The notes under the pieces were generated by a model. That model had not been told where the DNA came from. It saw only the letters and a program-made list of their open reading frames with translations, and searched no databases. Source: Sulfitobacter sp. (GTDB lineage Bacteria; Pseudomonadota; Alphaproteobacteria; Rhodobacterales; Rhodobacteraceae). From it: 59,841 nt of DNA. Position numbers and translations under genes: made by a program. The DNA lies in NCBI GenBank assembly GCA_029252045.1, contig JAQXCD010000027.1, positions 1 to 59,841 of the forward strand, written 5' to 3'. Position 1 is the stretch's first letter. Every line of letters begins with the position of its first letter. This document shows, piece after piece, positions 8,431 to 16,446 of the stretch.

Positions 8431-9212
8431 CCGATCAAGCAGCCGAGATCACCGACGATATCCGCGATGGTATAATGTGGATCACCTTCAACCGCCCGCA
8501 AGCGCGCAATGCGCTAACCTTCGGGATGTACGAACGGCTGGCGCAACTGTGCCGCGAAATGCCCACAGACGGGACAGTGCGTGCTGTGGTGATTTCAGGG
8601 GCCGGTGGAAAAGCATTCGCCGCAGGTACTGATATGACCCAATTCCGCGCATTTGAAACGCCACAGGACGCGCTGGATTATGAGGCGCAGATTGATGCCG
8701 TTCTGGAAGCGGTTGAGTGTTGCCCGGTCCCCACCATTGCAGCGGCGCACGGGGCCTGTACAGGTGGCGGCGGCTCAATTGCGGCCGCCTGTGACATCCG
8801 CATTGCCTCGGCCAGCCTGAAATTCGGATTCCCGATTGCACGCACGCTGGGCAACTGCCTAGCCGCTGGAAACCTTGCCCGATTGTCCGAACTGATCGGA
8901 GCAGGCCGCGTTCGCGAGATCATCTTCACCTCCCGCCTGATCGAAGCCGAGGAGGCGTTGAGCGTCGGGCTTGTCAGCGAAATTCTTCCCGATGAGGCCA
9001 GCCTTCTTGTTCGTGCAAGTGAACTTGCCACAACGGTAGGCGGCATGGCCCCCCTGACCCTGCGCGCCACCAAAGAGGCGCTGCGCCGCAACCGCGCCGC
9101 ATTGAAAGTCGAAGACGCCGATCTGATCGTCTCATGCTATATGAGCGATGATTTCCGGATCGGAATGGAGGCTTTTCTCGGCAAAACCAAACCCGCATGG
9201 ACAGGCAAATGA
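8427..9212 (+). CDS. Enoyl-CoA hydratase/isomerase family protein
   Basis: 261 residues of the crotonase fold. The oxyanion-hole segments are AVVISGAGGKAFAAGTDM and AAHGACTGGGGSIAAACD. It acts on a CoA thioester, but crotonases vary in chemistry (hydration, isomerisation, hydrolysis), so the reaction is not assigned. The ATG at 8427 overlaps the DctM stop (ATGA), which fixes the start against an upstream in-frame alternative. It is followed by a CoA-transferase with the same ATGA overlap, so the two enzymes probably act in sequence on an imported acid. Confidence 0.88.
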   Translation: MTDQAAEITDDIRDGIMWITFNRPQARNALTFGMYERLAQLCREMPTDGTVRAVVISGAGGKAFAAGTDMTQFRAFETPQDALDYEAQIDAVLEAVECCPVPTIAAAHGACTGGGGSIAAACDIRIASASLKFGFPIARTLGNCLAAGNLARLSELIGAGRVREIIFTSRLIEAEEALSVGLVSEILPDEASLLVRASELATTVGGMAPLTLRATKEALRRNRAALKVEDADLIVSCYMSDDFRIGMEAFLGKTKPAWTGK

Positions 9213-10414
9213 CACAGAAGACCGGCCCGCTCAAAGGCATGCGTGTGATTGAGCTGGCGCATATCATGGCCGGCCCTGTCTGTGGCTTGATGCTGGCTGA
9301 TATGGGCGCGGATGTTATCAAAGTGGAAAAGCCCGCAGGCGATGACAGCCGCCGCTTTGTCCCGCCCGAGATTGAGGGCGAATCCGCTGCCTACATGATG
9401 ATGAACCGTAACAAGCGAGGCATCTCGCTCAATCTCAAAGATCCTGCCGCCGTCGACATCCTGCGCAAACTACTGGCCGAAGCGGATGTGGTGATTGAAA
9501 ACTACCGCAAGGGCACGATGGAAAAACTCGGCCTGTCTTACGAGGACCTTGCCAAAGTAAACCCGCGGCTGATCTATTGCGAAATTTCAGGTTTTGGCCG
9601 TACCGGCCCATATGCTGAACGCGGCGGTTTCGACCTGATCGCGCAGGGCATGTCCGGACTGATGTCCATTACCGGCGAAGGGCCGGGCCGCCCCCCGGTC
9701 AAGGTTGCAGCGCCTATATCCGATATCAATGCAGGCATTCTCGGGGCGATGGGTGTGTCTGCTGCCTATGCCAACATGTTGCAAACCGGGCTGGGGCAGA
9801 AGGTCGACACCTCCTTGTTTGAGGCCGCCATTACCCAGACGTATTGGCAATCCGCGATTGCTTTCGCCACCGGCGAGAAACCCGAACCGCTGGGCTCTGC
9901 CCATCCACTCAACGCCCCCTATCAGGCATTCCAGACCAGCGATGGCTGGATCAATATTGGTGCCGCAAACCAAGCCAACTGGCTGCGGTTCCTTGATGTC
10001 ATCAAGGAACCCGAACTGGACATAGACCCACGATTCTCCTCCAATGCGCAGCGCGCGCAAAACCTGCCTGCCCTGATCGAGATCCTGAATACCTATCTGG
10101 CGCAAGACACGACGCAAAACTGGTTGACGCGTATGGAAACTGCCCAGCTCCCCGCGGGACCGGTCAATGACATTTTGCAAATGCACGCCGACCCGCAAGC
10201 GCTTGCGCGCGAGATGATCGTAGACGTTGATCATGTGGTAGCGGGTTCGGTCAAAACGATTGGCCATCCGGTCAAGTTCAGCCGCACGCCTGCACAAGTT
10301 TCAGCTGCGGCTCCGATTTTGGGTCAACACACCCGCGAGGTTCTGTCCGAGATGGGATATGACAGCACACAGATTGATAAGTTAATTAAGACGCAGGCCG
10401 TCATCGCCGCGTAA
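9209..10414 (+). CDS. Class III (CaiB/BaiF family) CoA-transferase
   Basis: 401 residues. It begins with GPLKGMRVIELAHIMAGPVC and contains GADVIKVEKPAGDD, typical of formyl-CoA transferase/CaiB proteins. The catalytic aspartate is expected in ERGGFDLIAQGMSG. Such enzymes move CoA between carboxylic acids, for example from succinyl-CoA to a hydroxy- or unsaturated dicarboxylate. The start overlaps the crotonase stop as ATGA. By context it would activate the acid brought in by the TRAP system. The substrate is unknown; citramalate-, mesaconate- or itaconate-type acids are possibilities, not conclusions. Confidence 0.88.
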   Translation: MTQKTGPLKGMRVIELAHIMAGPVCGLMLADMGADVIKVEKPAGDDSRRFVPPEIEGESAAYMMMNRNKRGISLNLKDPAAVDILRKLLAEADVVIENYRKGTMEKLGLSYEDLAKVNPRLIYCEISGFGRTGPYAERGGFDLIAQGMSGLMSITGEGPGRPPVKVAAPISDINAGILGAMGVSAAYANMLQTGLGQKVDTSLFEAAITQTYWQSAIAFATGEKPEPLGSAHPLNAPYQAFQTSDGWINIGAANQANWLRFLDVIKEPELDIDPRFSSNAQRAQNLPALIEILNTYLAQDTTQNWLTRMETAQLPAGPVNDILQMHADPQALAREMIVDVDHVVAGSVKTIGHPVKFSRTPAQVSAAAPILGQHTREVLSEMGYDSTQIDKLIKTQAVIAA

Positions 10415-10439
10415 CCTGACCCATGAAAAGGAACAGCCC

Positions 10440-10865
10440 ATGCCGCTTACTCTCGAACAGGCGCAAAGCATCATCAGCGATTGCCTCAGCTGGCGGAAAG
10501 ACAACGGATTAAAGCCCTTAACAATTGCGGTCTTGGACGCAGGTGGCAGCCTCATTGCGCTGGCCCGCGAGGATGGCACAAGCGCGCTGAGACCCGAGAT
10601 TGCACAGGGCAAGGCCCGGGGTGCGATCCAAATGGGGCTAGGGTCACGGGCGCTCTACGAGCGGGCAAAGGTTGAGCCGTTCTTTATTCAAGCAATGAAT
10701 GCCCTGTCAGATGGTTCGCTTGTCCCGGTGGCTGGTGGTGTGCTGATCAAGCGCGATGGCGTCATTCTGGGCGCGGTAGGCATCACGGGTGACAACTCCG
10801 ACAACGATGAGGTCTGCGCTATTTCTGCAATCGAGAAGGCGGGTTTTGTGGCGGATGGCGGGTAA
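10440..10865 (+). CDS. GlcG/HbpS family (DUF336) protein
   Basis: 141 residues matching the small GlcG/HbpS-like fold: LTIAVLDAGGSLIALAREDG, then GKARGAIQMG and a glycine-rich C-terminal strand (VPVAGGVLIKRDGVILGAVGITG). Members occur in glycolate (glc) and diol utilisation loci and some bind haem, but the role is unsettled. It closes the plus-strand operon 26 bp after the CoA-transferase. Its presence favours a glycolate- or hydroxyacid-related theme for this island. Confidence 0.8.
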   Translation: MPLTLEQAQSIISDCLSWRKDNGLKPLTIAVLDAGGSLIALAREDGTSALRPEIAQGKARGAIQMGLGSRALYERAKVEPFFIQAMNALSDGSLVPVAGGVLIKRDGVILGAVGITGDNSDNDEVCAISAIEKAGFVADGG

Positions 10866-11011
10866 GGGACAGTGAATGCTCGTCGGGTGGTAAAAGTTTA
10901 CAGGTAGTGAATGTTATCTTGACGTCCCATCGTGAAGGATTTCCAGCGCCTGCACTGCGGACGTCAGCATTATGCGCGATCTGTGACGGCGGGCAGACCT
11001 TCCCTGCGGGT

Positions 11012-11905
11012 TCAGGGACAATCTAGAATGTAATCTGGCCGTATGCCTGCAGCCGCGATTGGGGCAGTTACGTCGTGACCCGCAAAAAATCCATATCCGG
11101 CGACAAGCGCAGTTTTGATCCCCGCAGCCTGCCCCCCAAGAATATCGGTATGCAAGCTGTCTCCGACCATCACAGTACGGGCGAGATCAAATTCCCCAAG
11201 ACGGGCAAACGCAATGTCAAAGATGTTCCCGAACGGCTTGCCGAAGAAGACAGGCGCGATGCCCGTCGCATCCGCAAGCGCATGAGCAAAGCTGCCCGGC
11301 TCTACCGAAAAGCCGACATCGCGGGGTGCTACGATATCGGGGTTACCGACAAATACAGGGCGGGGACGAGCGCGTATAGCCGCAACCAACAGCGCTTGGC
11401 GCTCAGGGGTCCATTTGGCACTGCCCAACAGCAAAAACGCGTCAACGGTGGCATAGACGGCAGGGTCTTCAGCCAGATAAACCGTATCGAACGGATCAAG
11501 GTCGCGGTGCTCGAACTCAGGCGTAGCCATCAGGCCCCATTTGTACGCAGGTGCCGCTGCCAGCCCTGCCAATGTAGCATGACGGCTTGTGATCACGTCA
11601 TCTGTATCGAAGTTATACCCGAGCCGCGTGTATTTTTCCATCAACGTTGTGTGCGGGTATCCGGCAGCGTTGGAGACAACCAGCACCCGCTTGCCCGCAG
11701 CCTGAAGGCCCGCCACACGCTCGGGCACACCTGCTATCGCGTTCTCGCCGATGTTCAGAACACCAAAGGCATCCAGCAGAAAAACGTCAACATCATCAGC
11801 GATTGCATCCAGATCGGGCACGCGCAGACACGCGCCGCTGCGCACAACGGGCGGCAAGCGGTGTCGCACCCCTTCGTAAATCGAAAACGCCTGATCCGCG
11901 TTCAA
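11012..11905 (-). CDS. HAD-superfamily class IIA (NagD-like, TIGR01459-type) protein
   Basis: About 297 residues. HAD motifs are visible: DVFLLDAFGVL (motif I), VLVVSNAAG (motif II), FFGKPFGN (motif III lysine) and TVMVGDSLHTDILGG (motif IV). In motif I the residue two after the nucleophile aspartate is Phe, not the usual general acid/base Asp; I recall an aromatic residue there in this subgroup. The start is best placed at a TTG (11905) that forms a TTGA overlap with the stop of the upstream permease; a longer reading to 11995 would run through that gene. Coupling to a phosphonate-type transporter suggests a role on an imported organophosphorus compound, but the reaction is unknown. Confidence 0.8.
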   Translation of the reverse strand: MNADQAFSIYEGVRHRLPPVVRSGACLRVPDLDAIADDVDVFLLDAFGVLNIGENAIAGVPERVAGLQAAGKRVLVVSNAAGYPHTTLMEKYTRLGYNFDTDDVITSRHATLAGLAAAPAYKWGLMATPEFEHRDLDPFDTVYLAEDPAVYATVDAFLLLGSAKWTPERQALLVAAIRARPRPVFVGNPDIVAPRDVGFSVEPGSFAHALADATGIAPVFFGKPFGNIFDIAFARLGEFDLARTVMVGDSLHTDILGGQAAGIKTALVAGYGFFAGHDVTAPIAAAGIRPDYILDCP

Positions 11906-12717
11906 ATGATCGCACCCCGAACTTTCGCTGACACCCACTCCGAGATGACAACGGCGGCGAGGATCACCAAGAGGATCAACGACACTTGCGGCCATGCCAG
12001 TACATTAAGCGAAGACGACAACTGCAATCCGATGCCGCCTGCACCCACCAACCCGAGTACCGTACTTTCGCGGATGTTGATGTCCCAACGGAAGACAGCA
12101 ACGCCTGCAAGGGCGGGCATGATCTGGGGCATGATCCCATAGACCATCACCTGCCAGCGGGTCGCACCTGTTGCGGTGATCGCTTCGACCTGCGTGGTAT
12201 CAATCTCTTCGATCGCCTCATAAAGGAGCTTGGCACAGAACCCGATAGAACGGATCGCAATGGCGATGACACCCGCAAACACACCGGGCCCGATGATCGC
12301 AATCAGCAACAGCGCCCAGATGAGCGAGTTGATGGACCGCGTGGCCACAATGATGAGCAGTGCAATGGGCCGGACAAAATAGCGCGAAGGCGTGGTGTTG
12401 GATGCGGCCAGAAATGCCACCGGTATCGCAAGGATCAATGCAATGATCGTGCCCAGCGTAGCGATATTGAGCGTGTCCCAGATCGGCTTGCCCAACTGGC
12501 TGATGTATTCCCAGCGGGGCGGGGTTGCACGGGTCCAGATGTCATTGGCAATGCGCGGGGCATCCCAGACAAAGAACCATGTGGTGCTTTCGGAAATCCG
12601 CTGCCAGCAGACGGCAAAGATTGCGATGCCAATCAGCCAGAGTACCCAGTGAAACAGGCTTTCCCGGCCTGTGCGAGGTTGCCATATCTGGCGGCCTTTG
12701 AGGTCTTTTACCGGCAT
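11902..12717 (-). CDS. phnE: Phosphonate/phosphite-type ABC transporter permease (second PhnE)
   Basis: 271 residues of the binding-protein-dependent inner-membrane permease family. It has about six hydrophobic segments and the conserved cytoplasmic loop EAITATGATRWQVMVYGIMPQIMP, which contacts the ATPase. The C-terminal signature [17 protein letters not shown] is shared with its upstream paralogue and is characteristic of PhnE. Its start abuts the preceding permease (one shared base at 12717) and its stop overlaps the HAD gene. The two permeases probably form a heterodimer. Confidence 0.9.
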   Translation of the reverse strand: MPVKDLKGRQIWQPRTGRESLFHWVLWLIGIAIFAVCWQRISESTTWFFVWDAPRIANDIWTRATPPRWEYISQLGKPIWDTLNIATLGTIIALILAIPVAFLAASNTTPSRYFVRPIALLIIVATRSINSLIWALLLIAIIGPGVFAGVIAIAIRSIGFCAKLLYEAIEEIDTTQVEAITATGATRWQVMVYGIMPQIMPALAGVAVFRWDINIRESTVLGLVGAGGIGLQLSSSLNVLAWPQVSLILLVILAAVVISEWVSAKVRGAII

Positions 12718-13538
12718 TATTGCACCCGCGCCCGGACAACGCCCGAGATATATTCAAGTGCCATCACAATGCCGATGATGATCAGCAGGATGGCGGCCGC
12801 TGTGTCATATTCATACCTATCGAACGAGGTGTTGAGCGTCGCGCCAATGCCGCCTGCACCAACAAGGCCCAGAATAGCGCTTTCGCGAAAGTTGATATCC
12901 ACGCGGTAGATGCTGAGACCGATGAGCCGCGGCATAACCTGCGGCTGCACCCCGTAGTTGACCCACTGGGTCCAACGTGCACCCGACGCTTTTATCGCTT
13001 CGGCCTGTACACGGTCCATGCTCTCGATGTCTTCGGCCAGCAGTTTGGACAGGAAACCGATGCTGGCAAAGCTGAGTGTGAGAAAGCCCGCCAACGGACC
13101 AAAGCCAAAGATCGCAACCAAAAGGATCGCGACAATGATTTCTTGCAATGCACGGCTGATGGCAATGATGCTTCGGCAAATCAGATAAACCGGCAGCGGT
13201 GCGATATTACGCGCAGCGCCCAGCGCGATCGGGATAGAGATGGCAATGCCCACCACCGATGAGGCGACGGTCATGACGATACTCTCGATCATGCCGCTCC
13301 AGATGTCGGAGGAACGCGAGGTAAAGTCCGGATTGGTAAAGGCCAGAACAAACTGTTTGCCACGCTCCAGACCTTCGTAAACACGGCTCCAGTTCACATC
13401 AATCGTCAGGAAGGCCGCGATCAGATAGATCACAAACCCTGCCAGCAACCCGTAGCGCAACCATGCACGCTGGATGAAGGGCGGCTTTTTCCAGCGCTTG
13501 CCGATCAGCATAGTGATTTCGGTATCGGCGGCACTCAT
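12717..13538 (-). CDS. phnE: Phosphonate/phosphite-type ABC transporter permease (first PhnE)
   Basis: 273 residues with about six hydrophobic segments, the EAA-like loop [18 protein letters not shown] and the PhnE tail [18 protein letters not shown] short cytoplasmic N-terminus precedes the first helix ([18 protein letters not shown]). It overlaps the end of phnC by four bases and is immediately followed by its paralogue, so all four downstream genes are translationally coupled. Confidence 0.9.
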   Translation of the reverse strand: MSAADTEITMLIGKRWKKPPFIQRAWLRYGLLAGFVIYLIAAFLTIDVNWSRVYEGLERGKQFVLAFTNPDFTSRSSDIWSGMIESIVMTVASSVVGIAISIPIALGAARNIAPLPVYLICRSIIAISRALQEIIVAILLVAIFGFGPLAGFLTLSFASIGFLSKLLAEDIESMDRVQAEAIKASGARWTQWVNYGVQPQVMPRLIGLSIYRVDINFRESAILGLVGAGGIGATLNTSFDRYEYDTAAAILLIIIGIVMALEYISGVVRARVQ

Positions 13539-14329
13539 TGTGCTTCTACCTCGTCTTCATCGTCTTCGACCTTTTCGATGGTCGCTTCCCAGTCTTCCTC
13601 GCCGTAGATTGTGGTCAGCACGTCCGGTGTCAGCCCCTCAGGTGGGCCGTCAAATTCAACCGCGCCAAAGCGCAGACCGATGACACGCTGCACAAACATC
13701 TGCGCCAGCGCCACATCGTGGATGTTGATGATGGCGGCAAGTCCGCGCTCGCGGCAGAGCTCGCAAATCAGGCGCATGATCTGGCGTGAGGTTTTCGGGT
13801 CCAGCGACGCTGTGGGTTCATCTACCAACAGCAGAGCGGGGTTCTGGATCAATGCGCGGCAGATGCCCACCCGCTGGCGCTGTCCGCCCGACAATTCGTC
13901 AGCACGTTTGTCAGCCATATGGGCAAGGCCTACGCGATCCAGCAGGCGAAACGCCTCATCCACGTCAGACTGCGGAAACCGGCGCAGGAAGCTGCGCCAG
14001 AAACCCACATACCCCAAGCGGCCAGACAAAACGTTTTCCATCACGGTCAATCGCTCAACCAGTGCATATTCCTGAAAGATCATGCCCATGCGCCGCCGCT
14101 CACGGCGCAAACCTGAGGAAGACAGGCCCGTGAGCTCTACATCGCCCAAATGCACTGTACCTGAAGTCGGATCAACAAGACGGTTGATGCAGCGGATCAA
14201 GGTGGATTTACCCGCACCGGATGGCCCGATAAGGGCCAAAACCTGACCCTCGGGTATGTCCAACGTGACGGCCTTGAGCGCCTGATCACCGGTCTTGTAT
14301 GTCTTGGTTAGCTTGTTCAGCCGCAGCAT
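13535..14329 (-). CDS. phnC: Phosphonate-type ABC transporter ATP-binding protein
   Basis: 264 residues with every ABC ATPase landmark: Walker [10 protein letters not shown], the Q-loop near [12 protein letters not shown], signature [12 protein letters not shown], Walker [15 protein letters not shown] and the switch histidine in INIHDVALA. It powers uptake through the two PhnE permeases. The acidic C-terminal tail (about residues 245-264) is unusual for the family and may be disordered. It lies 66 bp after phnD with a hairpin between them. Confidence 0.92.
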   Translation of the reverse strand: MLRLNKLTKTYKTGDQALKAVTLDIPEGQVLALIGPSGAGKSTLIRCINRLVDPTSGTVHLGDVELTGLSSSGLRRERRRMGMIFQEYALVERLTVMENVLSGRLGYVGFWRSFLRRFPQSDVDEAFRLLDRVGLAHMADKRADELSGGQRQRVGICRALIQNPALLLVDEPTASLDPKTSRQIMRLICELCRERGLAAIINIHDVALAQMFVQRVIGLRFGAVEFDGPPEGLTPDVLTTIYGEEDWEATIEKVEDDEDEVEAQ

Positions 14330-14364
14330 GCCCGCTTACACCTTTGTTTTTATTGTTTGGGTAA

Positions 14365-14384
14365 GGCGGGCCCGAAAGCCCGCC
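14365..14384 (-). other. Hairpin between phnD and phnC
   Basis: GGCGGGC, loop CCGAAA, GCCCGCC form a perfect 7-bp GC stem in the 65-bp gap. No U-run follows on the minus strand, so it probably attenuates or protects the mRNA to favour the binding protein. Confidence 0.45.
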
Positions 14385-14394
14385 CCGCAGATGC

Positions 14395-15369
14395 TTATTC
14401 GCAAGCGTAGCTTACGTCGTTTGCCGCGTCGATTTTGCGGATCACATCCCAGAACTCTTTGTAGTTCATTGGCAAGAATTGGCCTTCATTCGATTTCTCG
14501 AACTCTGCTTTCAGCGTGGTGCCTTCCCACTCGAAGTTAAAGAACGCGCCTTCGATCTTTGCGCGCAGTTCTGGAGTCAGGTTATGGGCTGTTCCAAAAC
14601 CTGTGGTCGGGAAGGTTTGCGACTTGTAGATCGACACAACCTGCTCCGGCTTGATCACATCACGCTCGATCATCCGCGACATCACGGAATTGGCGATGGC
14701 AGCGGCAGGGTAATCCTTGTTCGCAACACCCAGAATCGAGTTGTCGTGCTTGCCCGAATAGACCGGCTCGAAATCAGTATCGGCAATCAGGCCAAACTCG
14801 GCTTTCAGGATCGCAGAAGGCGCTTTGAAGCCGGAGTTGGACGTGGGCGACGTGAAGGCAAGCTGCTTGCCCTTGATGTCCGCAGGGGTTGTGATGCCGG
14901 AATTCGGATAGGTGATGATTTCCATTTCATAACCGAAACTGCCATCTTCCGAGGCCATGATTGTGAACGGGTTAAAGCCCGCGCAGTTTACTGCCAACGG
15001 GTTGGAGCCGGTATTGAAGCCCGCAATATGCAAACGGCCCGAGCGCATCGCCTCAATCTGCGCAGCGTTGTTCTGAACAGGGAAGAACACAACCTCCTTG
15101 CCTGTCTCGGCCTTCAGGTGATCCAGAAAGTCGGACCATGCCTCGGCATAAACGGCAGGATCCTCAACAGGTGTGTAGGCAAACACCAATGTGTCAGGAT
15201 CAACCAACTGCGCAGGATCTGTCGGTGCATCGGCCAGCAAATCACCGTCGACGTCGCAGAACCGTTTATCCAACGTGCCACGCTCGCAATCCTGCGCAAA
15301 GGCGGGGCCAGCCAGAGAAAACGCCAGCGTGACAGCCGCGCTTGCCATAAGTGTATTCATCAGTTTCAT
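14395..15369 (-). CDS. phnD: Phosphate/phosphite/phosphonate ABC transporter substrate-binding protein
   Basis: 324 residues with a signal peptide ending near GPAFA (residue about 25). The mature protein starts with a cysteine-containing stretch (DCERGTLDKRFCDVDGD) rich in acidic residues and ends in SYACE, so disulfides are possible. The core shows PhnD-type features such as AFTSPTSNSGFKAPSA, the serine/threonine-rich turn expected to bind the phosphorus oxyanion. It heads the operon and has a ribosome-binding site (GGGAGGAAAA) before the ATG. The 273 bp upstream contain no Pho box that I can recognise. Confidence 0.88.
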   Translation of the reverse strand: MKLMNTLMASAAVTLAFSLAGPAFAQDCERGTLDKRFCDVDGDLLADAPTDPAQLVDPDTLVFAYTPVEDPAVYAEAWSDFLDHLKAETGKEVVFFPVQNNAAQIEAMRSGRLHIAGFNTGSNPLAVNCAGFNPFTIMASEDGSFGYEMEIITYPNSGITTPADIKGKQLAFTSPTSNSGFKAPSAILKAEFGLIADTDFEPVYSGKHDNSILGVANKDYPAAAIANSVMSRMIERDVIKPEQVVSIYKSQTFPTTGFGTAHNLTPELRAKIEGAFFNFEWEGTTLKAEFEKSNEGQFLPMNYKEFWDVIRKIDAANDVSYACE

Positions 15370-15642
15370 ATTTTTCCTCCCAGGTTTTTAACCAGCCTAG
15401 TGGATGGGATCGAAACTGCGCAACAGTTTTTATGCCTCGGCCTGAACTACGCATCGTACCGCCAGTAAACGAATCAAACCCGCGCTAGACTTGGGCCCCT
15501 TCGATGGCACTGCAGGCGGAGGGTGTGGCTACCCGCTTCAGCAACTCTAACAGGGTCGGTGTCATCCTTGGGCGGACTAACGGGCATCAAGTGCTAGTGT
15601 CGGCACCTAAGCTGCGCTAACCTCACCCGTCCTGCCAGCCGG

Positions 15643-16041
15643 TCAGCGGTCTATCTGCGCTGTCGCTTCGATTTCCAGCAGCGCCTCGTCTTCGACCAGC
15701 TCGGAAACAACCAACATCGACATTGCCGGAAAGACGCGGCCCAGCACGCGGCGATACATGTCACCGATTTCACGCTGATGCGCCAGGTAAGTCCTTTTCG
15801 ATGTCACAAACCACGTCAGCCGCACAATGTCTTCGGGCGCCCCCCCCGCCGCTTCTACGACCGCGACAATATTCCTCAGGGCCTGCTCCATCTGACCGAT
15901 GAAATCATGCACCTCAAAGACCTGCTGCGCATTCCAGCCGATCTGCCCCCCGACGTAGAGCGTGCCACCTTCGGTCAGCACACCATTGGCATAGCCCTTG
16001 GCCGGTGCCCAGCCTTCGGGTTGGATCACTTTGTGGGTCAT
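15643..16041 (-). CDS. RidA/YjgF family protein, probable enamine/imine deaminase
   Basis: 132 residues of the trimeric RidA fold. GGTLYVGGQIGWNAQQVF and the C-terminal ALLEIEATAQID match the family, but the canonical active-site arginine region reads WFVTSKRTYLAHQRE, so catalytic competence needs checking. The ATG at 16041 overlaps the thioesterase stop as ATGA, which fixes the start. It is the last gene of the 2-aminobenzoyl-CoA operon. Because ring reduction of 2-aminobenzoyl-CoA yields a cyclic enamine, a RidA that hydrolyses enamines or imines would fit this pathway; this role is inferred from context. Confidence 0.85.
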   Translation of the reverse strand: MTHKVIQPEGWAPAKGYANGVLTEGGTLYVGGQIGWNAQQVFEVHDFIGQMEQALRNIVAVVEAAGGAPEDIVRLTWFVTSKRTYLAHQREIGDMYRRVLGRVFPAMSMLVVSELVEDEALLEIEATAQIDR

Positions 16042-16445
16042 GTGTTTTCTCCGGTAAACTGCTCTAACGGCTTTTGAATGGATGGGGGCCACGCCGTGGC
16101 ACGGCCCGTTTGATTGACATAGACAAGTGTGGACTGCGCGGCAAAGCGGGTCTGATCGCCGCAGGTGGCAATGATGGTGAGCGTAAAACTGCTCCGCCCG
16201 AGGCGGACCGGCGATAGCGTGAGGGCCAGCTGATCCCCATGGCGTGATGGTGTCTGAAACTTGACAGTGATCTCTACCGTAGGGATGCCCGCCTCCGGCA
16301 TTATCTTCTCAAACGGGGTGCCCAGCACTTCGTCGAAGAAACACTCGACACAGTCGTTGATCATCTCGAAATAGCGCGGATAAAAGACGATCCCCGCCGG
16401 ATCGCAATGCTTGAACAGTACCTTTTGCGGCATCACAAACGACAT
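16038..16445 (-). CDS. Acyl-CoA thioesterase, 4-hydroxybenzoyl-CoA thioesterase-like hotdog fold
   Basis: 135 residues. The signature HCDPAGIVFYPRYFEMIND holds the catalytic aspartate of the 4HBT family, followed by the long hotdog helix and strands. It probably hydrolyses aromatic or alicyclic CoA thioesters, releasing CoA from dead-end intermediates. It sits one base after the CoA ligase stop and overlaps ridA, inside the 2-aminobenzoyl-CoA operon. Confidence 0.87.
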   Translation of the reverse strand: MSFVMPQKVLFKHCDPAGIVFYPRYFEMINDCVECFFDEVLGTPFEKIMPEAGIPTVEITVKFQTPSRHGDQLALTLSPVRLGRSSFTLTIIATCGDQTRFAAQSTLVYVNQTGRATAWPPSIQKPLEQFTGENT

Positions 16446-16446
16446 A

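Noticed and set aside
15370..15642. A Pho box ahead of phnD
   Set aside because: I found no pair of CTGTCAT-like direct repeats with the right spacing on either strand.
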